From the NCBI GenBank assembly GCA_029865285.1, contig JAOUHE010000009.1, positions 1-22,606 of the forward strand: a stretch of 22,606 bases of DNA. Direction: 5' to 3'. The stretch is from Chloroflexota bacterium (lineage in GTDB: Bacteria > Chloroflexota > Limnocylindria > QHBO01). How positions within the stretch are numbered: position 1 is the stretch's first letter; each line of letters starts with the position of its first letter. The notes beneath the pieces are model-generated. The model was not told the DNA's origin and did no database searches. It saw only the letters and a list, made by a program, of their open reading frames with translations. A program made the position numbers and the translations under genes. Shown in pieces: positions 8,161 to 15,563 of this stretch.

Positions 8161-9399
8161 CTAGAAGCCCGGGCCCATCAGTGTGGTGCCGATGCCGCCC
8201 GTCCACAGCACGGTGGCATCGGGCAGCAGGGTAGCGGTGTGACCCCTGAGGACCGCCGGGTCCGACGACCCGCTCGAGATCCAGAAGCCACTGGCGGGAT
8301 CGTAGAGCTCACGGGAGGCTGGTACGAACGTTCCGCCATAGCCACCCACCACCCAGACCGTGCCGTTCGGCATCAGCGTGGCCGTGAAGACGTCGCGGAT
8401 GGCGTTCATGTTCTTGGTGGCCGACCACGTCCCGCTGAGCGGGTCGTACAGCTCGGCAGAGGCTGGGATGAAGTCCGGACTCACGGGGCCGCCGACCACG
8501 AGCACGTCGCCGCCAGGGAGCAGCGTGGCCGTGTGGCCGCCTCGAGCAACGCCCATATCCCCGGTGGCGGTCCAGGTCCCGATGACGGGGTCGTATAACT
8601 CGGCGGAGGTGAGAAACTCCGTCCCCGCTCCACCGGCCACCAGCACCTTCCCGTCGGGCAGGAGCGTGGCCGTCTGGTCGGCACGGGCCGCGAGCATGTT
8701 CGCGGTGGCGGACCACGTCCCGCTGGCGGGGTCGTACAGTTCGGCGGAGGCCAGTGACGGAGAGTCGCCGACGCCGCTGGCGCCGCCCGCCACGAGTACC
8801 CTGCCGTCAGGGAGCAGCGTGGCCGTGTGGCCGCGGCGAGCAGCGGACATATTCTCGGCCGCGGTCCATGTTCCGCTGCTGGGGTCATAGACCTCCGTCG
8901 TGGGCGTGACACCGCCATCCCCGATGCCGCCCGCCAGGAGAACCCTGCCGTCGGGCAGGAGGGTGGCGGTGTGCTCGGCCCTGGGCGCGATCAGGTCCCC
9001 GGCGGCGGCCCAGGACCGGCGGACGGGGTCGTACAGTTCGGCGGAAACCATCGGATCGACATCGCCGTAGCCGCCGGCCACGAGGACGCGGCCATCGAGG
9101 AGGAGCGTGGCCGTGTGGTATTGGCGGGGCGTGGGATTCCCCGGCGCGGGGGTCGAGGGCGCTGTAGCCGTTGGATCCGGTGTCGCACTCGGTTCAGACG
9201 ACTCTGAGGCCACGCTGCTCGGTGTCGAGTAGCTCGACGCCGTCGGTTGCAGCATAGGCGTTGCATCGGCCCCTCCGGAGAGCGGGGGCGCCTTCAGGAT
9301 GGTCAGCCCGAGCACAACCGCGATGCCGGCAAGGAGGACGGCCGCGACAAGCACGCTGACCCCCACGACACCCTCGTGCTGTTGGGCCCATGCTTTCAT
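8161..9399 (-). CDS. Membrane-anchored Kelch-repeat (galactose-oxidase-like propeller) protein
   Basis: This 412-aa protein has a short cytoplasmic start (MKAWAQQHEG), one TM at about 11-34 and a Ser/Thr/Pro linker to about residue 90. Seven Kelch-type repeats of about 50 residues follow, each with HTATLLPDGRVLVAGG-like and SAELYDP...W elements. Seven repeats suit a closed seven-bladed propeller outside the cell. No catalytic residues of galactose oxidase can be assigned. It is the first gene of a two-gene unit with the RCC1 lipoprotein. The start at 9399 is backed by a TAGGCT -10 box 6 nt upstream and by the TM segment directly after it. Function is unknown; carbohydrate or protein binding at the surface is likely. 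Confidence 0.87.
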   Translation of the reverse strand: MKAWAQQHEGVVGVSVLVAAVLLAGIAVVLGLTILKAPPLSGGADATPMLQPTASSYSTPSSVASESSEPSATPDPTATAPSTPAPGNPTPRQYHTATLLLDGRVLVAGGYGDVDPMVSAELYDPVRRSWAAAGDLIAPRAEHTATLLPDGRVLLAGGIGDGGVTPTTEVYDPSSGTWTAAENMSAARRGHTATLLPDGRVLVAGGASGVGDSPSLASAELYDPASGTWSATANMLAARADQTATLLPDGKVLVAGGAGTEFLTSAELYDPVIGTWTATGDMGVARGGHTATLLPGGDVLVVGGPVSPDFIPASAELYDPLSGTWSATKNMNAIRDVFTATLMPNGTVWVVGGYGGTFVPASRELYDPASGFWISSGSSDPAVLRGHTATLLPDATVLWTGGIGTTLMGPGF

Positions 9400-9405
9400 G
9401 GACTG

Positions 9406-9411
9406 AGCCTA
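9406..9411 (-). promoter_or_regulatory. Putative leaderless -10 box TAGGCT of the Kelch-RCC1 unit
   Basis: TAGGCT on the minus strand ends 6 nt before the ATG at 9399, with no Shine-Dalgarno sequence between. The layout matches other genes in the window. Confidence 0.4.
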
Positions 9412-9495
9412 TCTTCGTCCCACTACGGCAAGACTGCGGTAGGGCGGCTGGCCGGGGCGACCATCGCTCGCGCGGTTGCCCCGGAGCCAGACCCG

Positions 9496-9501
9496 TACAA
9501 T
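9496..9501 (+). promoter_or_regulatory. Putative -10 box TACAAT of the tRNA-Arg gene
   Basis: TACAAT (5 of 6 to consensus) lies 9 nt before the first base of the tRNA. A TTGCCC at 9476-9481 could be a -35, but at 14 nt the spacing is short. Confidence 0.45.
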
Positions 9502-9510
9502 GACCGCCGG

Positions 9511-9586
9511 GCGCCCGTAGCTCAGCGGACAGAGCGGATGGCTTCGGACCATCAGGTCGCGGGTTCGATTCCTGCCGGGCGCGCCA
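9511..9586 (+). tRNA. tRNA-Arg (anticodon TCG), CCA encoded
   Basis: The full cloverleaf can be folded by eye: acceptor GCGCCCG/CGGGCGC, D-arm GCTC/GAGC, anticodon stem GATGG/CCATC with loop CTTCGGA (anticodon TCG at 9544-9546), a 5-nt variable loop, and T-arm GCGGG/CCTGC with loop TTCGATT. The discriminator is G and the terminal CCA is in the DNA. It reads CGA codons (and CGN if the first anticodon base is modified). It lies between the surface-protein genes, in opposite orientation to the Kelch gene. Confidence 0.96.
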
Positions 9587-9679
9587 TTACCCTCCCTTCG
9601 GCGGTTCGCGTGTCCTTTGGGCCGGGGCCGCCGCATCGCGGGAGATTCGCTTCCGTAGTCTGGCCGCAGTCCTCGGCCG

Positions 9680-9685
9680 TAGGAT
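9680..9685 (+). promoter_or_regulatory. Putative leaderless -10 box TAGGAT of the SH3b protein gene
   Basis: TAGGAT fits TAnnnT with A and T at the last two positions, and ends 6 nt before the ATG at 9692. No Shine-Dalgarno sequence is seen. Confidence 0.4.
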
Positions 9686-9691
9686 GCGGGC

Positions 9692-11734
9692 ATGGGGAAC
9701 GATCCGACGTCGTTCAGGGCTCGCATTGCGGCCTGGGTCAGCAAGCATCCGCGCTTCGCCGGCTTTGGCATCACGGTCTCCGCAATCGCGCTGCTCGGGA
9801 TCGCGCTGGCGCTGGGGTGGGCGGTCTTCTCGGATCCACCGCAGGCAGCGGAGGCAGACCCAACTCCAACCCCGACTTTGACTGCTTCGCCCCGGACCTC
9901 TGCTCCGTCGGAGCCGTCGATGGACTCCTCGGCGTCGGCTTCGCCGGCGCCATCCAAGGCGCCGCCGCCTCCGGGCGGGACATTCCTCTACTCGTCGGTC
10001 TGGGCCGTGTCGACGGTGAATGGCCTGAACGTTCGGTCTGGCCCCGGAATCGAGCATCCATCCGTCGGTCGGCTTGATGCGGGCGATCTGGCGCTGGTCA
10101 TCGAGGGGGGCGAAGGGGCCGGGACGTGGGCCAAGATCGCCGCGGATGGCGTCGTCGGCTTCGCGAATGTCGGTCCACAGGCGGGTCCGTATCTGCTGAG
10201 CACCCCGACACCCTGGAAGTCCTATCTCACCAGGCTGGACGGCGTCGCCTCGAACGGTAGCAGCTACCTCGCCTACGGGAACGCCGGGGATCTCGACTAC
10301 CTGCCTTACGAGGGAGGGCAGGCGCCACTGCTTCTGAGGTCGGACGATGGCGTCACGTGGGTGGAGGCGGCCGAGGGCCTCTACGGCAGAGTGACCGCCG
10401 TCGCCGCCGGCGCGACGGGCTGGGTCGCCCTGACCGTCGGATATCCAGGGGTCGAGCTCGCATTCTTCTCCGGCGACGGGCGATCATGGGAGGCCGGTCC
10501 GCAGGTGGTCTCGAGCGTGATCGCCTACGGTCCGGCCGGCTGGGTCGTGCTTGGGGAGAACCGCGCACGGCGATCGGCCGACGGCAGGACATGGAGCGAG
10601 CCGGCCGCGGTCTCCACGGACAGCGACAACTCCATTTGGCTTGATCACCTTGAGTCCTCCGGCGCGGGCTACGTCGCATTCGCTCGTGGCCAGGTCGGCG
10701 CCGGATGGCTGTGGGCGTCAACGAACGGATCGAACTGGGTTGCGCTGGAGATTGCCGACTCGGCAGCCTGGATCTCCGACGTGGAGTTGGTCGGCAATCG
10801 GCTGCTGGTCGTCCTCCGGTCAGGCCCCGCCGACGGCCCCGACGGCCATTCGTTCCTGCGGCGGGGGACCCTGACCGCTTCTGGCGCGGTGGTCTGGGAC
10901 CCGCTGCCGATACCGTTCCCCGACGGGCTGCTGGTCGAGAACATCAGCCAGGGGGCGGACAGTCTGATCGCGCTCGGATGGGATGCCCGTGCCCTCGTCC
11001 CCGCGCTCTGGCGATCCGCCGACGGTGCATCCTGGCAGCGCATGAACGCCTCGGCGAACACGCTCGGTGGCTCGATCGGTCCGGAGCCGGCCTGGGGATC
11101 CGGGGGCTGGGTCGCCGTGGGAACCGCTGCCGAGGGCGCGGGCCAGCTACCCTGGGGACCGCTCGGATGGGCTCAAAGCGGTCGAGCACTGGACGGTGCC
11201 GGCCAGCAGCTCTTCCGATCCGCCGACGGTCAGGCGTGGGCCCCGGCTGGCGAGCCGATTGCGCTCACCGCCTACCCGCCATGTCCACCTGCCAACGAGG
11301 TTTCCACCATCCAGCTGATCTTTCTCGGACCATTCGCCGAACGATGCTTCGGCGACGCGTCGCTGACCATCCGCGGTTGGGTTCCCTACATCGAGGGACT
11401 CGGCGGCTGCTGCTTCCCGATCGCCGAGCCAGGCTGGCTGGCCGCGGCCTATTCCGGCGGGTATCTCGCGCCAGCTGGATCGCGAGAGTTGCGGGAGTAC
11501 GGCCTCCCGGAGAGTCTGCCCCTGTACCTTCCGGCAGGGGTGGACCCTGCCGCCCTCCGGCAGGAGTCGTGGGTCGAGGTCGTCGGCCATTTCCGGGACC
11601 CGGCCTCGACAAGTTGCAGTCGCACGCCACTCGCCATGTTCTCGCAGCACCGACTGGAATCGCAGATCACCGTTCGGCGAGATTGCCAGCAGCGCTTCGT
11701 CGTCGAGTCGATCGTCGCGGTCGACGGTCCCTGA
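9692..11734 (+). CDS. Membrane-anchored SH3b and Asp-box-like repeat protein with a Cys-rich C-terminal domain
   Basis: This 680-aa protein has one TM at about 24-45 and a Pro/Thr/Ser linker to about residue 97. A bacterial SH3 domain follows (about 103-163, including GLNVRSGPGI and WAKIAADGVVGFANV), which often binds cell wall. Six Asp-box-like motifs come next (RSDDGVTW, SGDGRSW, RSADGRTW, STNGSNW, RSADGASW, RSADGQAW), pointing to a sialidase- or YCF48-like propeller. The last 150 or so residues form a cysteine-rich domain (CFGDASLTIRGWVP, GGCCFPI, VVGHFRDPASTSC) that I do not recognise. No glycosidase catalytic residues can be assigned, so a binding role is more likely than sialidase activity. 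The start is supported by the -10 box 6 nt upstream and the TM segment near the N-terminus. Confidence 0.83.
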   Translation: MGNDPTSFRARIAAWVSKHPRFAGFGITVSAIALLGIALALGWAVFSDPPQAAEADPTPTPTLTASPRTSAPSEPSMDSSASASPAPSKAPPPPGGTFLYSSVWAVSTVNGLNVRSGPGIEHPSVGRLDAGDLALVIEGGEGAGTWAKIAADGVVGFANVGPQAGPYLLSTPTPWKSYLTRLDGVASNGSSYLAYGNAGDLDYLPYEGGQAPLLLRSDDGVTWVEAAEGLYGRVTAVAAGATGWVALTVGYPGVELAFFSGDGRSWEAGPQVVSSVIAYGPAGWVVLGENRARRSADGRTWSEPAAVSTDSDNSIWLDHLESSGAGYVAFARGQVGAGWLWASTNGSNWVALEIADSAAWISDVELVGNRLLVVLRSGPADGPDGHSFLRRGTLTASGAVVWDPLPIPFPDGLLVENISQGADSLIALGWDARALVPALWRSADGASWQRMNASANTLGGSIGPEPAWGSGGWVAVGTAAEGAGQLPWGPLGWAQSGRALDGAGQQLFRSADGQAWAPAGEPIALTAYPPCPPANEVSTIQLIFLGPFAERCFGDASLTIRGWVPYIEGLGGCCFPIAEPGWLAAAYSGGYLAPAGSRELREYGLPESLPLYLPAGVDPAALRQESWVEVVGHFRDPASTSCSRTPLAMFSQHRLESQITVRRDCQQRFVVESIVAVDGP

Positions 11735-11739
11735 CCGTC
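11723..11739 (+). terminator. Hairpin overlapping the stop of the SH3b protein gene
   Basis: GACGGTC-CCT-GACCGTC is a perfect 7-bp stem with a 3-nt loop that includes the TGA stop. No T-tract follows. Position suggests a terminator or 3' stabiliser. Confidence 0.35.
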
Positions 11740-11787
11740 CATTCGCCCGCCCTATTCGAGCTGTAACGCCGATTCGGTCCGCACAAC

Positions 11788-11809
11788 GTGTTTCACCTGA
11801 ACCAAACAC
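11788..11809. promoter_or_regulatory. Inverted repeat GTGTTT-N10-AAACAC upstream of a promoter
   Basis: This perfect 6-bp inverted repeat, one helical turn plus apart, ends directly before the candidate -35 at 11810. It is AT-richer than its surroundings and sits where an activator or repressor would bind. Confidence 0.35.
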
Positions 11810-11838
11810 TCGACCCTGAGCGGTCGCGGATCTAGACT
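11810..11838 (+). promoter_or_regulatory. Putative promoter TCGACC-17-TAGACT
   Basis: TCGACC (11810-11815, 4 of 6 to TTGACA) and TAGACT (11833-11838) are 17 nt apart. The start codon at 11872 lies 33 nt after the -10, leaving room for a short leader with a weak ribosome site (AGGGTG, 11855-11860). Confidence 0.4.
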
Positions 11839-11871
11839 GTGCGCGTGACGTCGTAGGGTGAGCGTGCGCCA

Positions 11872-12429
11872 GTGACCACACCTGATTCGAGCGGCGGAAG
11901 CGATCCGCGGAGTTTCACGCAGACCCCGGTGGTCGCCGCGTTGAACGGAATCATCGTGAGAGCGCTGATCGGGCTCAGCCTCGTCGCCGCATCGGCGAGT
12001 GTGCCGCTCATCCTCCGACTGGATCTCCCGTTCCACACCGCATTCCACTTCCTGCTGCCGGTCGCGTGGGCCGGGTATGCCGGGGTGACGGGAGCCATGC
12101 TCATTCTCCGGCCTCCTCCCCGGGAGCCCGACGTCTGGGGGCGAGCGGCCGAGGTCGACGCCTCGCTCGTGCGCTTTGCGCGGCGCATCTCGGCGTTCAT
12201 GTTTGTGGGCTGGCTCGCCTCGGTCGCCGTGGTGCTCGTTCATCACCACCTGACGTCGCCGCGAGAGATCTTCGTGACGGTCGGGATCATCATCCCGCTG
12301 ACAATCGCCGCGTGGCTTCTGGCCGTGCTCGCCTGGAACAGCTGGTGCCGTGCCGTTTTGGCGCGCGCCGAGCACGATGCCGCCGAGCGACTGCGCCGGT
12401 ACTGGACGGTCGTGGCTCGACCGCGGTAG
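11872..12429 (+). CDS. Four-TM membrane protein of unknown function
   Basis: This 185-aa protein starts at GTG; an in-frame stop at 11854 rules out longer starts. A hydrophilic N-terminus of about 20 residues is followed by four predicted TMs at about 25-45, 53-75, 104-125 and 135-160, and a basic cytoplasmic tail rich in Arg (ARAEHDAAERLRRYW). Between TM2 and TM3 is a loop of about 28 residues. I do not recognise a family. It stands alone between a candidate promoter and a strong shared hairpin, and converges on the gene at 12529-13230. Confidence 0.75.
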   Translation: MTTPDSSGGSDPRSFTQTPVVAALNGIIVRALIGLSLVAASASVPLILRLDLPFHTAFHFLLPVAWAGYAGVTGAMLILRPPPREPDVWGRAAEVDASLVRFARRISAFMFVGWLASVAVVLVHHHLTSPREIFVTVGIIIPLTIAAWLLAVLAWNSWCRAVLARAEHDAAERLRRYWTVVARPR

Positions 12430-12463
12430 GGACTGCGGCGCCGGTCTCCGGCGACACAACGGA

Positions 12464-12497
12464 AGGAGCCTGTCCGCACGAGAGCGGACAGGCTCCT
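12464..12497. terminator. Strong bidirectional hairpin between convergent genes
   Basis: A perfect 14-bp inverted repeat (12464-12477 with 12484-12497) with a 6-nt loop lies between the stops at 12429 (plus) and 12529 (minus). It is the strongest stem seen in the window. No long T-tract is present on either side, but the position between convergent genes makes a two-way terminator very likely. Confidence 0.75.
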
Positions 12498-12528
12498 CAC
12501 ATGGGTTCGGGCTGGTGCCCGATGAGCG

Positions 12529-13230
12529 TTACGCCCTGACGGTTGCCCGCTCCGTCACGCGTACCGCTGCCTCTTCGGGGCGGGTCGCCCAGACCAGGCC
12601 GATGCCGGTCAGGAAGAACGCGCCCCCGAGGCCCGCGGCCACGCCGGCAAGGCCCAGGCCCAACTGGAGCGTTGAGGCGGTCACGGTTCCGACGCCGAGC
12701 TCAGCGATCAGCGCGTGAGCAACCCCGGTCCACGCCTGCGCTCGGGCAGGGCCCTCGATCGGGTGGGCTCGGTCGAAGTCGGCCCAGTACCGACCGTCAA
12801 CCGCGAACTCGTACGTGCCGGCGGGGAAGACCTCGCCCTTGTACTCCGCGTCCTCGGTCAGCACGATCGTCTGCGTGCCGTGCAGGGTGTGGTAGGCGAC
12901 GGTCGCCATCTGGTACATGTACTCGGACGCGGTGTTGACGAGCGGATCATCGGAATTCATCTCGCCGTTGTCGACTGCAAAGCCCCAGTCGTCCTTCAGC
13001 ATCGCCATGATGGCGTCCGCCCCTGCGGTCTCGCCGCGGTCGACCAGCTGGCCATCCTCGTTGTAGGAGAGCGTGACGTTCTGCGCCGCGCTGAAGGCCT
13101 GCAGCGACTTGGTCCCGTCATTGACCCTGAGATAGGCGTATGCGCCGCCCGCAATGAATACGAGGCCGATAACCGCGAGGGCGATGCCGAGCCCCTTCAA
13201 ACGTGAAACCACTTGTCTCCACCTTTCCAT
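12529..13230 (-). CDS. Two-TM membrane protein of unknown function
   Basis: The ATG at 13230 gives 233 residues. One TM lies at about 13-33 (LGIALAVIGLVFIAGGAYAYL), followed by a 140-residue extracytoplasmic region with NEDGQLVDRG, NTASEYMYQMA and HTLHGTQTIVL, and a second hydrophobic segment at about 187-213. I do not recognise a named family. An in-frame GTG at 13212 is preceded by AAAGGTGG 6 nt upstream, so the true start may be there, giving 227 residues. A TATGTT box 5 nt before the ATG could instead support a leaderless ATG start. It is separated from the KimA genes by a structured 270-nt gap and probably has its own promoter. Confidence 0.75.
   Translation of the reverse strand: MERWRQVVSRLKGLGIALAVIGLVFIAGGAYAYLRVNDGTKSLQAFSAAQNVTLSYNEDGQLVDRGETAGADAIMAMLKDDWGFAVDNGEMNSDDPLVNTASEYMYQMATVAYHTLHGTQTIVLTEDAEYKGEVFPAGTYEFAVDGRYWADFDRAHPIEGPARAQAWTGVAHALIAELGVGTVTASTLQLGLGLAGVAAGLGGAFFLTGIGLVWATRPEEAAVRVTERATVRA
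13219..13226 (-). promoter_or_regulatory. Shine-Dalgarno-like AAAGGTGG that may set the start at 13212
   Basis: Read on the minus strand, AAAGGTGG lies inside the longer frame and 6 nt before an in-frame GTG at 13210-13212. It differs from AAAGGAGG at one base. It argues for GTG over the ATG at 13230. Confidence 0.45.
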
Positions 13231-13235
13231 TCAGG

Positions 13236-13249
13236 AACATAGTTGACTA
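13236..13249 (-). promoter_or_regulatory. Candidate -10 box and short palindrome upstream of the two-TM gene
   Basis: TATGTT (13236-13241, minus strand) fits TAnnnT and lies 5 nt before the ATG at 13230. The 10-bp palindrome TAGTTGACTA (13240-13249) overlaps it, a common place for a repressor site. Both calls are by eye. Confidence 0.3.
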
Positions 13250-13457
13250 ACTGTCCCCATGGTCAGCCGAGAAGTGGGTCAGGCACATGTAACCGGTGGC
13301 CCTATTCGTCGGTCCGCCGTCCCGGTGCTCACGGGTCGAATGACAGGGGTCGCCAAGGGGCAATCGGCCCCTAAGGAGCGCAGGGCGTCAGTGCTCCGTG
13401 CAGGTTGCGGACCGTACCCCCCCGCCAGTGGCGGTAGCGGTGGGCGTGGCTGTTCAC

Positions 13458-13508
13458 GCCTACGACACTGTGACGTAGGCGACTCAGGGGCTCCGGGCCT
13501 CCTCAGTC
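13458..13508 (-). terminator. Two adjacent hairpins at the end of the KimA operon
   Basis: The first hairpin (13481-13508) spans the stop codon: GACT/AGTC, AGG/CCT and GGC/GCC separated by single mismatches. The second (13458-13480) is a perfect 7-bp stem GCCTACG/CGTAGGC with a 9-nt loop, directly adjoining. A further stem GGCGTG/CACGCC downstream shares the GGC and would compete with it. No T-tract is present. End-of-operon termination is inferred. Confidence 0.4.
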
Positions 13509-15563
13509 GTGCAGGTGGTAGGGAACGTCGGCCACGATCGTGTTCCTGCGGCCAAAGAGGCGCAGCTTGAGGCGCAGGCTGGTCTGGTTGTGGAGGAAGT
13601 TCTCCCACCAGTGGCGTGGCACGATCTCGGACAGCACGACCACGATCGTCCGGTCCGGGGCCTGTGCCTGAAGCGCATTCATGTAGCGCAGCAGCGGACC
13701 GATCAACGCTCGGTAGGGCGACTCGACGATCACCAACTCTGTTCGGCTGGCCCACTCTGGCCAGCGCTCTCGAATCTCGGTGGCCTCCGCCGGGTCGTTG
13801 GTGACGTGCACCGCCGTGGCGTGATCGCTGATCGAGTTGGCAAAGGAGATGGCGTGGAGGGTCGGCAGATCCAGGCGTGCGATCGGGACGATCACGATGG
13901 GGTCACGGGCAACTTCGTGGCCCGCGGGAATGCGCTCGAGCTCGACCTGCCGCGACACGTTGCGGTAGTGCTCGCGGATGGCAAGCATCAACCCGATGAG
14001 GAGCGGCGCCATCAGGATGACCAGCCAGGCTCCAGACAGGAACTTGGTACTGGCCACGATGACCGCAATGACGCCGGTCGTCGCGGCACCAAGGCCGTTG
14101 ATGACGAGTCCCACCCGCCACCCGCTCTCGCGCCGGCGCCACCAGCGGGCCACCATCCCCGATTGCGACAGGGTGAACGCCACGAAGACACCCAGCGTGT
14201 ACAGGGGGATCAGGGCGGTCACGCTGGCGCCGAACATGACCAGCAGCAGCGCCGCGAAGCCGGAGAGCGCGACGATACCGGTGGTGAATGCCAGACGCTC
14301 GCCGCGGAAGGCGAACTGGCGCGGCATGAAGCCATCGCGCGCAAGGAAGCTCGAAAGGCGTGGGAAGTCAGCGAAGCTGGTGTTGGCGGCCAGAGCCAGG
14401 ATCAGCGCGGTCGTCAGCTGGACCAGGATCAGGTAGGGACCGTGACCGGTCACGTGCCGCGCGATCAGCGACAGCACGGTCTGCTTCTCGGAGGGATCGG
14501 GAATGACGTGGATGGCTGAGGCCAGCCAACTGATCCCGATGAACAGGCTGCCGAAGATGACGGCCGCCCAGACCAGGGTTGTGCGAGCGTTGCGCCATTC
14601 TGGTCGCTTGAAGGCGGGTACGCCATCGGAGATCGCCTCCACCCCGGTCAGCGCGGCGGCGCCCGAGCTGAATGCGCGCAGGATCAGAAAGAAGGTGAGG
14701 CCGGTGGTCGCTGCTTCCGCTTGCACCCACGATGGCGGCGCTTCGAACCGCCCCAGATCACCGAGCACGAACTGTCGGAAGAGCCCGTATCCGATCATGC
14801 CGCCGATCGTCAGGATGTACAGATAGGTCGGCGCCATGAAGATCGAGCCCGACTCGCGGATACCCCGCAGGTTGCCAAGCATCAGGACCCCAACGATCAG
14901 CACCGCAATGAGCACGCGGTCGGGGAAGAGAACCGGGGCAATCGACGTGATGGCAGCCACCCCGGCCGACACCGACACCGCCACGGTGAGCACATAGTCG
15001 ATGAGCAGTGCCGCTGCGGCGGTCAACCCGGGCAGCGTGCCGAGGTTGTCGGTGGCGACGATGTAGCTGCTCGCCCCCTCGGGGTAGGCGCGAATGGTTT
15101 GCATGTAGCTGGTGACGACGACGGCGAGGATCGCGGCAATGACCAGCGTCATCGGCATCACGAGACTGAAGCTGCCGATCCCGGCCAGCACCAGGATTCG
15201 CATCATCTCCTCGCTGGCGTAGGCCGATGAGCTGATGTTGTCGCTGCTGAAGACCGCCAGCGCCTTGAGTTTGGTGAGTCGCTCCTGACCCTCGTGCTCA
15301 GTCGAGATCGGTCTTCCGATCAACCTGGTGCGGAAGCGTCGCAGCAGTGCCGTCCAGCCGCTGCGCTGCAGGACTGTGCGCTCCGAGGCAATCAATTGCC
15401 CATCCCCGGCGCGCTCAAACTCGTCCTCGAACGGCCGCACGATGCGTACGTAGGAGTCCCCGGGGCGCCGTCCGGGCCGACGCTCCTTCACTTCGAGGAG
15501 CGGATCGACCGGTTGATGTGGTGCATCGCCGCCGGGACGCCCTGGCGGCGGCTTACGGGTCAT
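13503..15563 (-). CDS. kimA: KimA-family potassium importer (APC/KUP superfamily), paralog with intact ion site
   Basis: This 686-aa protein matches Bacillus subtilis KimA, a K+/H+ symporter, from LIGRPIS (82-88) to the end (NQTSLRLKLRLFGRRN...YHLH). About 12 TMs are followed by a cytoplasmic domain of about 150 residues with a universal-stress-like pattern. From memory of KimA, the ion-site residues are D36, Y43, D117, T121, S125, T230, E233 and Y377. They align here with Asp108, Tyr115, Asp189, Thr193, Ser197, Thr306, Glu309 and Tyr455, all kept. An N-terminal extension of about 80 charged residues (GDSYVRIVRPFEDEFE) is absent from KimA. The ATG overlaps the stop of the upstream paralog in ATGA, implying translational coupling. 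Transport of K+ is inferred from homology. Confidence 0.88.
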   Translation of the reverse strand: MTRKPPPGRPGGDAPHQPVDPLLEVKERRPGRRPGDSYVRIVRPFEDEFERAGDGQLIASERTVLQRSGWTALLRRFRTRLIGRPISTEHEGQERLTKLKALAVFSSDNISSSAYASEEMMRILVLAGIGSFSLVMPMTLVIAAILAVVVTSYMQTIRAYPEGASSYIVATDNLGTLPGLTAAAALLIDYVLTVAVSVSAGVAAITSIAPVLFPDRVLIAVLIVGVLMLGNLRGIRESGSIFMAPTYLYILTIGGMIGYGLFRQFVLGDLGRFEAPPSWVQAEAATTGLTFFLILRAFSSGAAALTGVEAISDGVPAFKRPEWRNARTTLVWAAVIFGSLFIGISWLASAIHVIPDPSEKQTVLSLIARHVTGHGPYLILVQLTTALILALAANTSFADFPRLSSFLARDGFMPRQFAFRGERLAFTTGIVALSGFAALLLVMFGASVTALIPLYTLGVFVAFTLSQSGMVARWWRRRESGWRVGLVINGLGAATTGVIAVIVASTKFLSGAWLVILMAPLLIGLMLAIREHYRNVSRQVELERIPAGHEVARDPIVIVPIARLDLPTLHAISFANSISDHATAVHVTNDPAEATEIRERWPEWASRTELVIVESPYRALIGPLLRYMNALQAQAPDRTIVVVLSEIVPRHWWENFLHNQTSLRLKLRLFGRRNTIVADVPYHLHD

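Noticed and set aside
9511..9700. Prophage or island attachment site at tRNA-Arg
   Set aside because: No integrase and no second copy of the tRNA 3' end were found in the window. The surface-gene cluster could still be an insertion, but there is no direct proof.
9692..11734. Active sialidase call for the Asp-box-like protein
   Set aside because: The motifs are a shortened form (S-x-D-G-x-x-W) and the arginine triad and catalytic residues of sialidases cannot be assigned.
13318..13420. Possible tRNA or T-loop (ACGGGTCGAATGAC) in the structured gap
   Set aside because: The T-loop-like bases lack a pairing T-stem and no cloverleaf can be drawn around them.
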